Source of the DNA: Bremerella alba
GTDB taxonomy: Bacteria; Planctomycetota; Planctomycetia; Pirellulales; Pirellulaceae
Assembly (NCBI RefSeq): GCF_013618625.1
Contig: NZ_JABRWO010000019.1
Location: 1-63,817, forward strand
Length of the DNA stretch: 63,817 nt
Direction: 5' to 3'
Part shown: one piece after another, positions 7,494 through 15,973 of the stretch
Position numbering within the stretch: the stretch's first letter is position 1
Layout: each line of letters starts with the position of its first letter
Translations under genes and position numbers: made by a program
The notes under the pieces: model-generated
What the model was told of the DNA's origin: nothing
Database searches by the model: none
What the model saw: the letters and a program-made list of their open reading frames with translations, nothing else

Positions 7494-10398
7494 TATCTAT
7501 CCCGCTTCGGGACACGTCGATCGATTGGCCGCCTCAATCGTTGCCGATGCCGAAGACCTGCAAATAGCCACCCACCTCGAAATTGCCACGGCACACGGAT
7601 TCCTCGTCCAAGCCGATTTCGACGCGGATCACATCAAGCTGCTCGCCGACCAATTGCTGGTCGACAACGTGGTGGAAAGGGCCGTCGTAGCCCAAGCCGG
7701 CGAGGCTATCCTGGTGGAAGCGCCCTCCAATCTGTACGACCGCCTGATTCATGTCATGCCCAAGCCCGGCGTGATGGACCCGGTCGCTCAAAGTACGCAG
7801 ACTGCGATCGCCGACTTCGGCCAACCCGCCGAGGCCGTTCGCACGTTCCGCAAGTACTGGATCGGCGGACTCGACGACGCCCAAACCGAACGCCTGGTCA
7901 CCAAGCTGCTGGCCAATGACTCGGTCGAACAAGTCGTCCAAGGACCGATCAACCTCGAACGTCTCTCCTTCGGGACGTCGCAGCCGTTCGAGTTGAAGAC
8001 CGTCAATATCCGCGAGCTAGACGACGATCATCTGCAACTGCTCAGCAAGCAAGGCCAGCTCTACCTGACGCTGGTCGAAATGCAGACCATCCAGAAGTAC
8101 TTCCAAGAGCTGGGCCGAGACCCGACCGACATCGAGCTGGAAACGGTCGCCCAAACCTGGAGCGAACACTGCAGCCACAAAACGCTCGCCGGTAAGATCG
8201 CCTACAAAGACGAAAAGCAAGAGCTGCACTTCGACAACATGTTGAAGGAAACGATCTTCGCCGCGACCCAGCAAATTCGTAAGAACCTGGGCGACGACGA
8301 CTGGTGCGTAAGCGTCTTCAAAGACAACGCCGGCATCGTCACGTTCAACGACGAGTACAACATCTGTTTCAAGGTCGAAACGCACAATCACCCCAGTGCC
8401 CTGGAACCGTACGGTGGTGCCAACACCGGCATCGGCGGCGTGATTCGCGACCCCATGGGCACCGGCATGGGTGCCAAGCCGATCTGCAACACCGACGTCT
8501 TCTGTTTCGCTCCGCCCGAGACCGACCCCGGCAGCCTCCCGCAAGGCGTGCTGCATCCGCGCCGCGTGATGAAAGGTGTCGTCAGCGGCGTGCGTGACTA
8601 TGGCAACCGCATGGGCATCCCCACGGTTAATGGCGCGGTTTATTTCGACGAACGCTACCTGGGCAATCCGCTGGTTTATTGCGGCAACGTCGGGCTCATT
8701 CCCCGTGAAATGTCGTTCAAAGAAGTGAAGCCGAACGACCTGATCGTGGCCGTGGGTGGCCGCACCGGTCGAGACGGTATTCACGGCGCGACGTTCAGTT
8801 CGGCCGAACTCACCAGCGAAAGCGAATCGCTTTCCGGCGGTGCGGTTCAAATTGGGAACGCGATTACCGAGAAGATGGTCCTCGACGTCCTGCTCGAAGC
8901 CCGCGATCGAAACTTGTACAACGCCGTGACCGACTGCGGTGCCGGTGGGTTCTCGAGTGCGGTCGGCGAGATGGGAGAAGAGCTCGGGGCGGAAGTCTGG
9001 CTCGACAAGGCTCCTCTCAAGTACGAAGGCCTGACCTACACCGAGATCTGGATCAGCGAAGCCCAGGAACGTATGGTCCTGGCCGTGCCGGAAGAAAAGT
9101 GGCCGGAACTGCGCGACCTGTTTGCTTCTGAAGGAAGCGAAGCCGTTGTGCTCGGCAAGTTCGTTCCGACCGGCAACCTGACGCTGACCTACAACGGCAA
9201 CAAGGTTGGCGAACTCGACATGCGGTTCCTTCACGATGGCCGCCCGCCGATCGTTCGCGATGCGGTGTTCACGCCTCCGACGACTATGCCGCTGCAGCTA
9301 AACGGCACCGACGGCAAGTCGCTCGGTGACGACCTCCGCAAGATCCTCAGCTCGCTCAACGTGGCCAGCAAGGAATGGATCATTCGCCAATACGATCATG
9401 AAGTGCAAGGTGGCAGCGTCATCAAGCCGCTAGTCGGCGTGCAGAACGATGGCCCCAGCGACGCGGCCGTTGTGCGTCCGGTTCTCAACAGCCGCAAAGG
9501 CATTGTCCTTTCCTGCGGGATGAACCCACACTTCGGCGACTTCGACCCCTACGACATGGCCGCCAGTGCGATCGACGAGGCCCTGCGAAACTGCGTTGCC
9601 GTGGGAGCCGATCCTTCGCGGATTGCCATCCTCGATAACTTCTGCTGGGGCTATACCGATCGCCCCGAAACGCTCGGCACGCTGGTCCGTGCGGCGTTGG
9701 CTTGTCGCGACTTGGCCATTGCCCTGGGCACACCATTTATCAGCGGCAAGGACAGCCTGAACAACGAGTTCAGCTACTTCGACGATCATGGCGACAAGAA
9801 AACAATCGCCATTCCGTCGACGCTGCTCATCAGCGCCATGGGACAGGTCGAAGACGTTTCGACCTGCGTCACCATGGACCTGAAAGAGCCTGGTAATCGC
9901 TTGTACCTGGTCGGTTTGACCAAGGACGAACTGGGCGGTTCGCACTGGTGCCTGGTGAATGACAAGCTCGGTGGCGAAGTCCCCACCGTCGATACCGACC
10001 TGGCCAAGAAAGTCTTCGGCGGCATCTTCGCGGCAATCCAAGCCAGAACGGTTCGGGCATGTCACGATCTGTCTGAAGGCGGACTGGCCGTCACCCTGGC
10101 CGAGATGGCCTTCGCTGGCGGAATCGGGGCCGACGTCACAATCGATGGCATCCCACATGAACTCGACAGCCCCTCGGCGGTCGCGCTGCTGTACAGTGAA
10201 TCGAATACCCGCTTCGTCTGCGAAGTTCCTGAAGCAGCGGCAGCTCAGTTTGAAGCCGCACTCGCAGATGCACCCTTCGCCCACATCGGTCAGGTAGCCA
10301 ACCACAAAGAGTTGGTCGTCAAGCAAGGCGAAACCATGCTGCTTGACGAGCCCATCGAATTGTTGAAACAGGCTTGGCAAGCTCCCCTGAATTGGTAG
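7474..10398 (+). CDS. purL: Phosphoribosylformylglycinamidine synthase, PurS-PurL fusion
   Basis: A 974-residue protein catalysing the fourth step of purine synthesis (FGAR to FGAM) with ammonia from PurQ. The PurL core begins near residue 195 and shows the WSEHCSHKT signature and the [20 protein letters not shown]-binding segment. Two AIR-synthase-type halves follow, the second with [11 protein letters not shown]. The first ~165 residues are extra. Residues about 88-160 ([14 protein letters not shown] ... [11 protein letters not shown]) match the small subunit PurS, and the first 80 residues may be another degenerate copy. GTG start with a GGGAAAG ribosome site. PurQ follows 22 bases downstream, so the whole enzyme is encoded here. 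Confidence 0.95.
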   Translation: MTLWEVDIYPASGHVDRLAASIVADAEDLQIATHLEIATAHGFLVQADFDADHIKLLADQLLVDNVVERAVVAQAGEAILVEAPSNLYDRLIHVMPKPGVMDPVAQSTQTAIADFGQPAEAVRTFRKYWIGGLDDAQTERLVTKLLANDSVEQVVQGPINLERLSFGTSQPFELKTVNIRELDDDHLQLLSKQGQLYLTLVEMQTIQKYFQELGRDPTDIELETVAQTWSEHCSHKTLAGKIAYKDEKQELHFDNMLKETIFAATQQIRKNLGDDDWCVSVFKDNAGIVTFNDEYNICFKVETHNHPSALEPYGGANTGIGGVIRDPMGTGMGAKPICNTDVFCFAPPETDPGSLPQGVLHPRRVMKGVVSGVRDYGNRMGIPTVNGAVYFDERYLGNPLVYCGNVGLIPREMSFKEVKPNDLIVAVGGRTGRDGIHGATFSSAELTSESESLSGGAVQIGNAITEKMVLDVLLEARDRNLYNAVTDCGAGGFSSAVGEMGEELGAEVWLDKAPLKYEGLTYTEIWISEAQERMVLAVPEEKWPELRDLFASEGSEAVVLGKFVPTGNLTLTYNGNKVGELDMRFLHDGRPPIVRDAVFTPPTTMPLQLNGTDGKSLGDDLRKILSSLNVASKEWIIRQYDHEVQGGSVIKPLVGVQNDGPSDAAVVRPVLNSRKGIVLSCGMNPHFGDFDPYDMAASAIDEALRNCVAVGADPSRIAILDNFCWGYTDRPETLGTLVRAALACRDLAIALGTPFISGKDSLNNEFSYFDDHGDKKTIAIPSTLLISAMGQVEDVSTCVTMDLKEPGNRLYLVGLTKDELGGSHWCLVNDKLGGEVPTVDTDLAKKVFGGIFAAIQARTVRACHDLSEGGLAVTLAEMAFAGGIGADVTIDGIPHELDSPSAVALLYSESNTRFVCEVPEAAAAQFEAALADAPFAHIGQVANHKELVVKQGETMLLDEPIELLKQAWQAPLNW

Positions 10399-10420
10399 TG
10401 ACACGGAAAGACTTCGTACC

Positions 10421-11200
10421 ATGGCTCAGCCCAAAGCCTTATTGATTCGCTCGCCTGGAACCAATTGCGACCAGGAAACCGCCTATGCTTTCGAGCAGTC
10501 AGGTGCCGCCGCCGATCGCGTGCACTTGAACCGCTTGTTGGAAAAGCCCGAGCTGCTGCACGACTATCAGATCCTCGCCCTCTCAGGCGGGTTCAGCTAT
10601 GGCGACGACATCTCGGCCGGCCGCATTGTGGGCAGTCAGTTCCGTCATCATCTGATGGATGCCGTCAAAAAGTTTCACGACGACGGCAAGCTGATCCTGG
10701 GCATCTGCAATGGGTTTCAGATCTTGATCAAAACGGGCCTACTACTGGCCGACGACGAGCAAGGCCTGCCTGCCAGCACCCTGGCCTGGAACGACTGTCA
10801 CATGTTTCAGGATCGTTGGGTAAACCTGAAAACATCCGGCAACAAGTGCGTCTTCCTGCAAGACATCGACCAGATGTATCTGCCGGTCGCCCATGCCGAA
10901 GGACGTTTTGTCGCTCGCAACGAAGAGACACTCAACCGCCTGGAAGCAGCCGGCCAGCTATGTCTCACTTACTCTGCCAATCGCGAAGGGGAAGACGACG
11001 TCACCTTCCCCGATAACCCCAACGGTGCCCAGCGTCACGTGGCCGGCGTGTGCGACGAAACAGGCCGCATCTTCGGCCTTATGCCCCACCCCGAACGCTA
11101 CATCGACCGAACCCATCACCCCCGCTGGACCCGCGGCGAAGGCACCGACCCCGGCGAAGGGTTGAAGCTATTCCAGAACGCCGTGGCGTTCTTTGGGTAA
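10421..11200 (+). CDS. purQ: Phosphoribosylformylglycinamidine synthase, glutaminase subunit
   Basis: A 259-residue class I glutamine amidotransferase that releases ammonia for the PurSL fusion. The nucleophile elbow GICNGFQ places Cys96 as the catalytic residue. The histidine-containing MPHPERYIDRTHHP near the C-terminus supplies the rest of the triad, and GGFSYGDD near 56-63 is typical of PurQ. It lies 22 bases after purL and is followed by a strong terminator, so tyrA-purSL-purQ appears to be one transcription unit. Confidence 0.95.
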   Translation: MAQPKALLIRSPGTNCDQETAYAFEQSGAAADRVHLNRLLEKPELLHDYQILALSGGFSYGDDISAGRIVGSQFRHHLMDAVKKFHDDGKLILGICNGFQILIKTGLLLADDEQGLPASTLAWNDCHMFQDRWVNLKTSGNKCVFLQDIDQMYLPVAHAEGRFVARNEETLNRLEAAGQLCLTYSANREGEDDVTFPDNPNGAQRHVAGVCDETGRIFGLMPHPERYIDRTHHPRWTRGEGTDPGEGLKLFQNAVAFFG

Positions 11201-11227
11201 GAGTTACTCTACTGCTTTATCGATTGA

Positions 11228-11257
11228 ACGAACTCACCCCTGAGTGAGTTCGTTTTT
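11228..11257 (+). terminator. Terminator after purQ, overlapping the toxin 3' end
   Basis: A 10-bp stem ACGAACTCAC / GTGAGTTCGT is followed by TTTT. The stop codon of the minus-strand toxin gene lies inside the left arm. The arm is symmetric enough to act on both strands. Confidence 0.8.
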
Positions 11258-11554
11258 CGTATCTCGACTTCCATGCAGAACACGAACGACCACAACGCGT
11301 TCGGTAGAACTTCGATAATAGATAACGTATCTCTTAAACTCGCGGATCAACTTGGCACGTAAATTCGGTTCGCCTGGGATCACGAACGATTCGCCAATTA
11401 ATGGGTTCGATGCAAGCAGATTCATCGTTTCTTCGGCTCGGATGAGAAATCGATGTCCCAATTCCGGATGCTGATCGGCGAGATACTTCGCGATTTCAAA
11501 GAGATCGATCAAGCACTGTGGCGACTTGATCAATTCCGCACGACTACCCGGCAC
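11234..11554 (-). CDS. ParE/RelE-type toxin
   Basis: A 106-residue toxin of the ParE/RelE fold. Visible family features are the helical LFEIAKYLADQHPELGHRFL segment, then NPLIGESF, then the strand-rich KRYVIYYRSSTERVVVVRVLHGSRD end, which is characteristic of ParE. Such toxins poison gyrase or cleave mRNA on the ribosome; which one cannot be told here. GTG start; a GGGAAGTGA sequence at the end of the antitoxin gene provides the ribosome site. Only one base separates it from the upstream antitoxin stop, the usual coupled layout. Confidence 0.85.
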   Translation of the reverse strand: MPGSRAELIKSPQCLIDLFEIAKYLADQHPELGHRFLIRAEETMNLLASNPLIGESFVIPGEPNLRAKLIREFKRYVIYYRSSTERVVVVRVLHGSRDTKNELTQG

Positions 11555-11555
11555 T

Positions 11556-11828
11556 TCACTTCCCTTGCTTTTCTGCCAGGTACTGGTCGAGTTTCACGTG
11601 AAGGTTATTCCAATCTTCTCTCGTCAGTGGCCCAGCTTCTCCGCTATCGATTCCGGCCAAGATCGCGGCGACAACTTGCGGATCATCTTTGGCTGGAAGC
11701 AGTTCTCTCTCACTCAAAGTACGGTGGGCCATCAAAGCAATCGCTTCTTCAGGTGTCGTCGCATCGCCTGTGGCAATGATGCTGTTAATCACCTCTTCGG
11801 CAACACCATCTATTTTAATATTCATCAC
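11556..11828 (-). CDS. Putative antitoxin partner of the ParE-like toxin
   Basis: A 90-residue protein directly upstream of the ParE-like toxin in the same operon. It is predicted to be mostly helical, with an N-terminal MNIKIDGVAEEVINSII stretch that could mediate dimer or DNA contact. The acidic/basic C-terminus (about 60-90) would wrap the toxin. I recognise no named antitoxin fold, so the call rests on position, size and gene order. Confidence 0.7.
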   Translation of the reverse strand: MMNIKIDGVAEEVINSIIATGDATTPEEAIALMAHRTLSERELLPAKDDPQVVAAILAGIDSGEAGPLTREDWNNLHVKLDQYLAEKQGK

Positions 11829-11905
11829 CTATCTCCCGAGGTTCGGCAACGGCTTCAGGTGAATTATACGATGAAACCCCAAGGGTTCCATCGCAAATTT
11901 TTGCG

Positions 11906-12883
11906 CTACCCGCTTGCCGCCCCGGCTTCTTGTTTGCGTCTTCTCGCATCGACCACGCGGCGGATGATTTCGTCGGCGATTACTCCGGCTAAGATCACAA
12001 TGCCGATGACGGTCCCTTCCAATTCCGAAACTTGCAGCGTTTCGATGGCCTGGTACAGCTCGCGTAGGATGGCGGTTCCCAAGATAACCCCCAGGACCGA
12101 GCCGGTGCCGCCGCGAAGACTGCAACCGCCGAGCACGGCCGCGGCGATCGCGTACAGTTCGTAGAAGGTCCCTGCTTCGTTCGGGCCGACGCTGTTCAAG
12201 TCGATGGCAAACAGAATGGCCGAGATGCCAGCCATCAACGAACAAACCATGTAGGCCGCGATCGTGATCCAGTCGGTGTTGATCCCACTATACCGGGCTG
12301 CCTGTTCGTTGTTGCCAAGCGCCTTGAGGTAACGTCCGAAGGTCGTTTTGTTAAGCACCAACGCTGAGACGATTCCCAAGATCAGCAGCATCCAAAGTGG
12401 TAACGGAATCCAAAGGAAATCACTTGAGGTCAGGAAGCTGATGTCGGTGCCGTCGGCGGGGCTGACGAAGTTCGAGATCTTTTCGTCGTGCGCCAAATAC
12501 CTGGCAACACTTCGCAGCACAAGCAATCCGCACAACGTGACCACGAATGGCTGAAGCTTCAACTTCGTAATCAGAAGCCCGTACCCGAGCCCGATTAGCA
12601 TGGCGCCGACCAACACAATGACCATCGCCATGTAGGGATTCATTTGCTGGTCGTTGACCAAGATGCCGAACTGCACACCAATCAGAGCAACCATCGACCC
12701 CATCGAAAGATCGATGCCACCGGCGATGATCACAAACGCAGCCCCCAACGCCATGATCCCATAAAGACCGGTCCAGCGGGCCATGATGTCGAGATTGTAG
12801 ACACTGGCGAACGTCGGCACAAAGAACGAAGTCACGCCGAAGATGGCCAGAATCAACAACAACAGAACAATATTTTTAAGCAT
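11906..12883 (-). CDS. Sugar ABC transporter permease, RbsC-type
   Basis: A 325-residue inner-membrane permease of the ribose/xylose/galactose class, with about eight to ten hydrophobic segments. The family signatures VIIAGGIDLSMGSMVALIG (about residue 52) and AAAVLGGCSLRGGTGSVLGV (about 248) are clear. It is the third gene of the operon, 16 bases after the ATPase. Two identical copies would form the channel for the sugar delivered by the permuted lipoprotein. The substrate cannot be deduced. Confidence 0.92.
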   Translation of the reverse strand: MLKNIVLLLLILAIFGVTSFFVPTFASVYNLDIMARWTGLYGIMALGAAFVIIAGGIDLSMGSMVALIGVQFGILVNDQQMNPYMAMVIVLVGAMLIGLGYGLLITKLKLQPFVVTLCGLLVLRSVARYLAHDEKISNFVSPADGTDISFLTSSDFLWIPLPLWMLLILGIVSALVLNKTTFGRYLKALGNNEQAARYSGINTDWITIAAYMVCSLMAGISAILFAIDLNSVGPNEAGTFYELYAIAAAVLGGCSLRGGTGSVLGVILGTAILRELYQAIETLQVSELEGTVIGIVILAGVIADEIIRRVVDARRRKQEAGAASG

Positions 12884-12899
12884 TCAGTGCTTCTCTTTT

Positions 12900-14417
12900 T
12901 TAGACGGTCGTCAACTGCTGACCGGTGGCCAGATGCATGACCGCCTCTTCACTGAGTTGGTCGCGTGACAGTTCCCCAGACATGGCCCCTTCGTGCATCA
13001 CCAGCACGCGGTCGGCCATTCCCAAGATCTCTTCCATTTCACTCGAAACGAACACGATTGCCACCCCTTTGCGGGCCAACTCTTCCATCAGCTCGTAAAT
13101 TTCGTGCTTCGCGCCCACATCGATCCCGCGTGTTGGTTCGTCCAAAAGCAAAATCTTGGGGTGCATGGCCAACCACTTCGCGATGACCACCTTCTGCTGG
13201 TTGCCGCCGCTCAGGTATTGAATGATCTGCCGCGTGCTGGGTGTCTTAACCCGCATCCGCTTGACCATCTCTTCGGCCAGGTGTTGCTCTTTTCGCGGAT
13301 CGACCCACGAAAGAAAGGACAGACGATGCAGCCCCGGCAGCGTGGTGTTCTGCCCGACGTCCATCGGCAGGACGAGACCCTGTTGCTTGCGATCTTCCGG
13401 CACGAGAAATATCTCGTGGGCAATGGCATCTCGGGGAGACCGGATCGCGGCTGGCTTGCCTGAGACCTCGATCGCTCCACCCTTGGGCGGATGAATGCCA
13501 AAGAGGGTCTCCAGCAATTCCGTCCGCCCTGCCCCGACTAGCCCGGCCAGGCCTACGATTTCGCCGGCTTGCAGTTGAAAACTAATTTCATGACCGGGAT
13601 GCGCATGCGTGCGGACCTTGGTCACCTTCAATACCACTTCGCCTGGCGGCACCGGTTGGTGGGCATAGAACTGATCTAAGTCGCGGCCAACCATCAGGCG
13701 AACCATGTTCTCGTGGCAGATCTCGTCGCGGGCCAGTTCTCCACTGTTATGGCCATCGCGCAGCGCGACAACACGGTCGCACACACGGTGCACTTCGCTC
13801 AACCGATGCGAGATATAAACGATACTCACGCCGGAAGCTCGCAGCGATTGGATCACCTCGAACAACCGCTCGACCTCGCGGGCCGAAAGGCTGGAGGTCG
13901 GCTCGTCCATGATCAACAACTTCGCGTTGCAGGAAAGGGCCTTGGCGATTTCAACCAGTTGCTGTTGCCCAATCGAAAGTTCGGCCAACAGTTTGCGAGG
14001 GTCGATCTTCAGCCCGACTTGTTCCAGGTACTTGCGTGACAGTGCGTTGGCTTCAGCCTGATCGATCCACCCGAGCCGCTTCGGTTCGCGGCCAAGATAG
14101 ATATTGTCGGCGACCGAGAGGTTATCGCACAGATTCAATTCTTGGTGGATCAACGCGATCCCCAGTTCCTGTGCGCTGTTGACGCCGCGAATGTCGACCG
14201 ATTTCCCTTCCACGCGAATCGTGCCCGAGTCTGGCGATTGGATGCCAGCCAAGATTTTCATGAGCGTGCTTTTGCCCGCCCCATTTTCGCCGATGACAGC
14301 AATCGACTCGCCAGCACCAACCTGCAGCGAGACTTCGGATAAAGCCTTGACGCCGGGAAAGCGTTTCGAGATTCGCTCGACTTCTAAAAACGGAGGGGAT
14401 GACGCGTTCATGGGCAT
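12900..14417 (-). CDS. Sugar ABC transporter ATP-binding protein, RbsA-type
   Basis: A 505-residue tandem ATPase. The first nucleotide-binding domain has Walker A GENGAGKSTL (about 42-51), signature LSIGQQQ and Walker B LLIMDEPTS. The second half has the degenerate Walker A GLVGAGRTE usual for RbsA/XylG C-terminal domains, but an intact LSGGNQQK signature and LLLDEPTRGIDVG. It lies between the binding protein and the permease with very short gaps, consistent with one operon and a two-permease/one-ATPase transporter. Confidence 0.93.
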   Translation of the reverse strand: MPMNASSPPFLEVERISKRFPGVKALSEVSLQVGAGESIAVIGENGAGKSTLMKILAGIQSPDSGTIRVEGKSVDIRGVNSAQELGIALIHQELNLCDNLSVADNIYLGREPKRLGWIDQAEANALSRKYLEQVGLKIDPRKLLAELSIGQQQLVEIAKALSCNAKLLIMDEPTSSLSAREVERLFEVIQSLRASGVSIVYISHRLSEVHRVCDRVVALRDGHNSGELARDEICHENMVRLMVGRDLDQFYAHQPVPPGEVVLKVTKVRTHAHPGHEISFQLQAGEIVGLAGLVGAGRTELLETLFGIHPPKGGAIEVSGKPAAIRSPRDAIAHEIFLVPEDRKQQGLVLPMDVGQNTTLPGLHRLSFLSWVDPRKEQHLAEEMVKRMRVKTPSTRQIIQYLSGGNQQKVVIAKWLAMHPKILLLDEPTRGIDVGAKHEIYELMEELARKGVAIVFVSSEMEEILGMADRVLVMHEGAMSGELSRDQLSEEAVMHLATGQQLTTV

Positions 14418-14424
14418 CCGGCTT

Positions 14425-15612
14425 CTAGCTCTCCGCTTCCGTCGAGGATTCTTCCTTCATCGGCGTTGGCTCGGCAGAGGGCTCGGCAGAAGGTTCCTCT
14501 GCCGGTTTCTTCGGGGCAGGGGCTTCCTCTTTAGGCATGTACTTGGCGATGTCTGCAGGGATGGGCTTGTCCATTAACTCGTCGATCACACCGGCACTGC
14601 GTTCCTGGGCATTGAGCTGCTCCATCATGCCAACAAAGATCATCACATCGCCGCCGTCAGGAATGGCTTCCTTTACCAGGCGGCCCACTTCTCGGCCGGC
14701 GAGATAGTTATGCGTGCCGATATAAAACTTGCGCTCGCTGCTGGGTGCGTCCGAGTCGTGACAGATCACGTTACCGTCGAACGCCTCGACCGCTTTGTTG
14801 ATCAAGCCGGTTTGGCTTGCCGGCGAGCTTGGGCTCATAGCCAACGCCTGGCTGCCGTCGCCGATCTTGCGTTCGATGAATCGCTTCTGCTCTTCCTGCG
14901 AACCATTGGGCGGATGATAAACTTCGCACTCGGCATTGAAAATCGGCTCGGCGACGCGAACACCTTCTTCGGCATAGTTCCAGAAAGGATCGACCGTGTT
15001 GGTCAGGAAGGCGATCTTTACTTTCTCGCTCGTATCGTAGTCTGGCTTGTTGTGCGGAGGTGGCGTTCCGTTGCCAGCTTTGATGCGGTTGAGTTCGGCC
15101 TGAAACTCTTCGACGTTGTCTCGGCGAATGGACTTGAACGGCACGAAGATCAAATTGCTATCGGGAATATCAAGCGACTGGCCGCGGGCCAAAGCCGAGA
15201 GGAACTCGACCGACTTGTAGCCAAAGACAAACGGCTGCTGAACGACCGTGCCGTGCACTTTGCCGTCTTCAATTCCCTTGAGCGTGATCGGGTCTTCGTC
15301 GAAACCGATGACCTGAATTTCGCCTGTCTTGCCAGCCCCTTCGACAGCACTCAAGATCATCGGCGGGTTATAAGCCCACAGCCCGACCATCGCTTTCAAA
15401 TTCGGATTGTTGGCGATCGCCGATTCGGCGTTCTGCTTGGCCCGGGCATGGTCGGTATTGTCGGTGCGAATCCCGAGAATCCGATACTTGCCCGCTTCAA
15501 TCGGGAACTCGTAACCACCGCTGCCGGCTGCCTGATTTTCGGTCTTGGCGCGGCAACTGGCAAACGTCGTGGCGACCAACAAAACCAGCAGCAATTTGGG
15601 AAGACGATTCAA
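14425..15612 (-). CDS. Circularly permuted ribose-type sugar-binding lipoprotein
   Basis: A 395-residue periplasmic binding protein with a lipoprotein signal (lipobox FASC, Cys20). The order of its two halves is swapped relative to RbsB-type proteins. Residues 42-175 (KYRILGIRTDNTDHARAKQN through DNVEEFQAELNRI) correspond to the normal C-terminal part. After a proline-rich linker (176-196), residues 197-348 (VKIAFLTNTVDPFWNYAEE through QERSAGVIDELMD) correspond to the normal N-terminal part. A Pro/Glu/Ala-rich tail (349-395) follows. Both parts keep expected motifs: TNTVDPFW, HDSDAP, GFDE. It leads the operon with the RbsA- and RbsC-type genes, 7 bases before the ATPase. The intact frame and context suggest it is functional. 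Confidence 0.88.
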   Translation of the reverse strand: MNRLPKLLLVLLVATTFASCRAKTENQAAGSGGYEFPIEAGKYRILGIRTDNTDHARAKQNAESAIANNPNLKAMVGLWAYNPPMILSAVEGAGKTGEIQVIGFDEDPITLKGIEDGKVHGTVVQQPFVFGYKSVEFLSALARGQSLDIPDSNLIFVPFKSIRRDNVEEFQAELNRIKAGNGTPPPHNKPDYDTSEKVKIAFLTNTVDPFWNYAEEGVRVAEPIFNAECEVYHPPNGSQEEQKRFIERKIGDGSQALAMSPSSPASQTGLINKAVEAFDGNVICHDSDAPSSERKFYIGTHNYLAGREVGRLVKEAIPDGGDVMIFVGMMEQLNAQERSAGVIDELMDKPIPADIAKYMPKEEAPAPKKPAEEPSAEPSAEPTPMKEESSTEAES

Positions 15613-15973
15613 GGGAAAGATCCTTCGAGGAATGCTTGCGAGGGGAAAACCCTAGAATTTGAAGATAAAAACGCTATCTTAAGCCGCAAACATACTCAAG
15701 GCAACTATCCCCCGCGTTAAAGCTCGCCTTAGCGAAGCTTCCCGCCCATCGCGATAGTTACAGGCGGCAGAGTCTTCCTGCGGGCGTTGTCACTAGATAC
15801 GCGTGAGAAAAGGGGTTCGACAGCGATTCGAGCCAAGCCAATCACTCTCGAAAAGCCTGTGTTGGACGTCGTGGTATTGAAAAAAACCGCCGATGGAAAA
15901 TCCACCGGCGGCTTTTATTTGGCTGAACCATACGTGATGTCACGCATCGAATCGGACCGTCGTTATTCAAATC
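15613..15973. other. Intergenic region upstream of the sugar ABC operon
   Basis: It contains the leader of the sugar transporter operon (minus strand) and, at 15881-15913, the terminator of the upstream sulfatase. Short open frames here run through the terminator and are not credible. I saw no remnant of an unpermuted binding-protein gene. Confidence 0.55.
15881..15913 (-). terminator. Terminator after minus-strand sulfatase
   Basis: Read on the minus strand, GCCGCCGGTGGA / TCCATCGGCGGT forms a near-perfect stem followed by TTTTTT. It lies 60 bases beyond the sulfatase stop. Confidence 0.8.
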
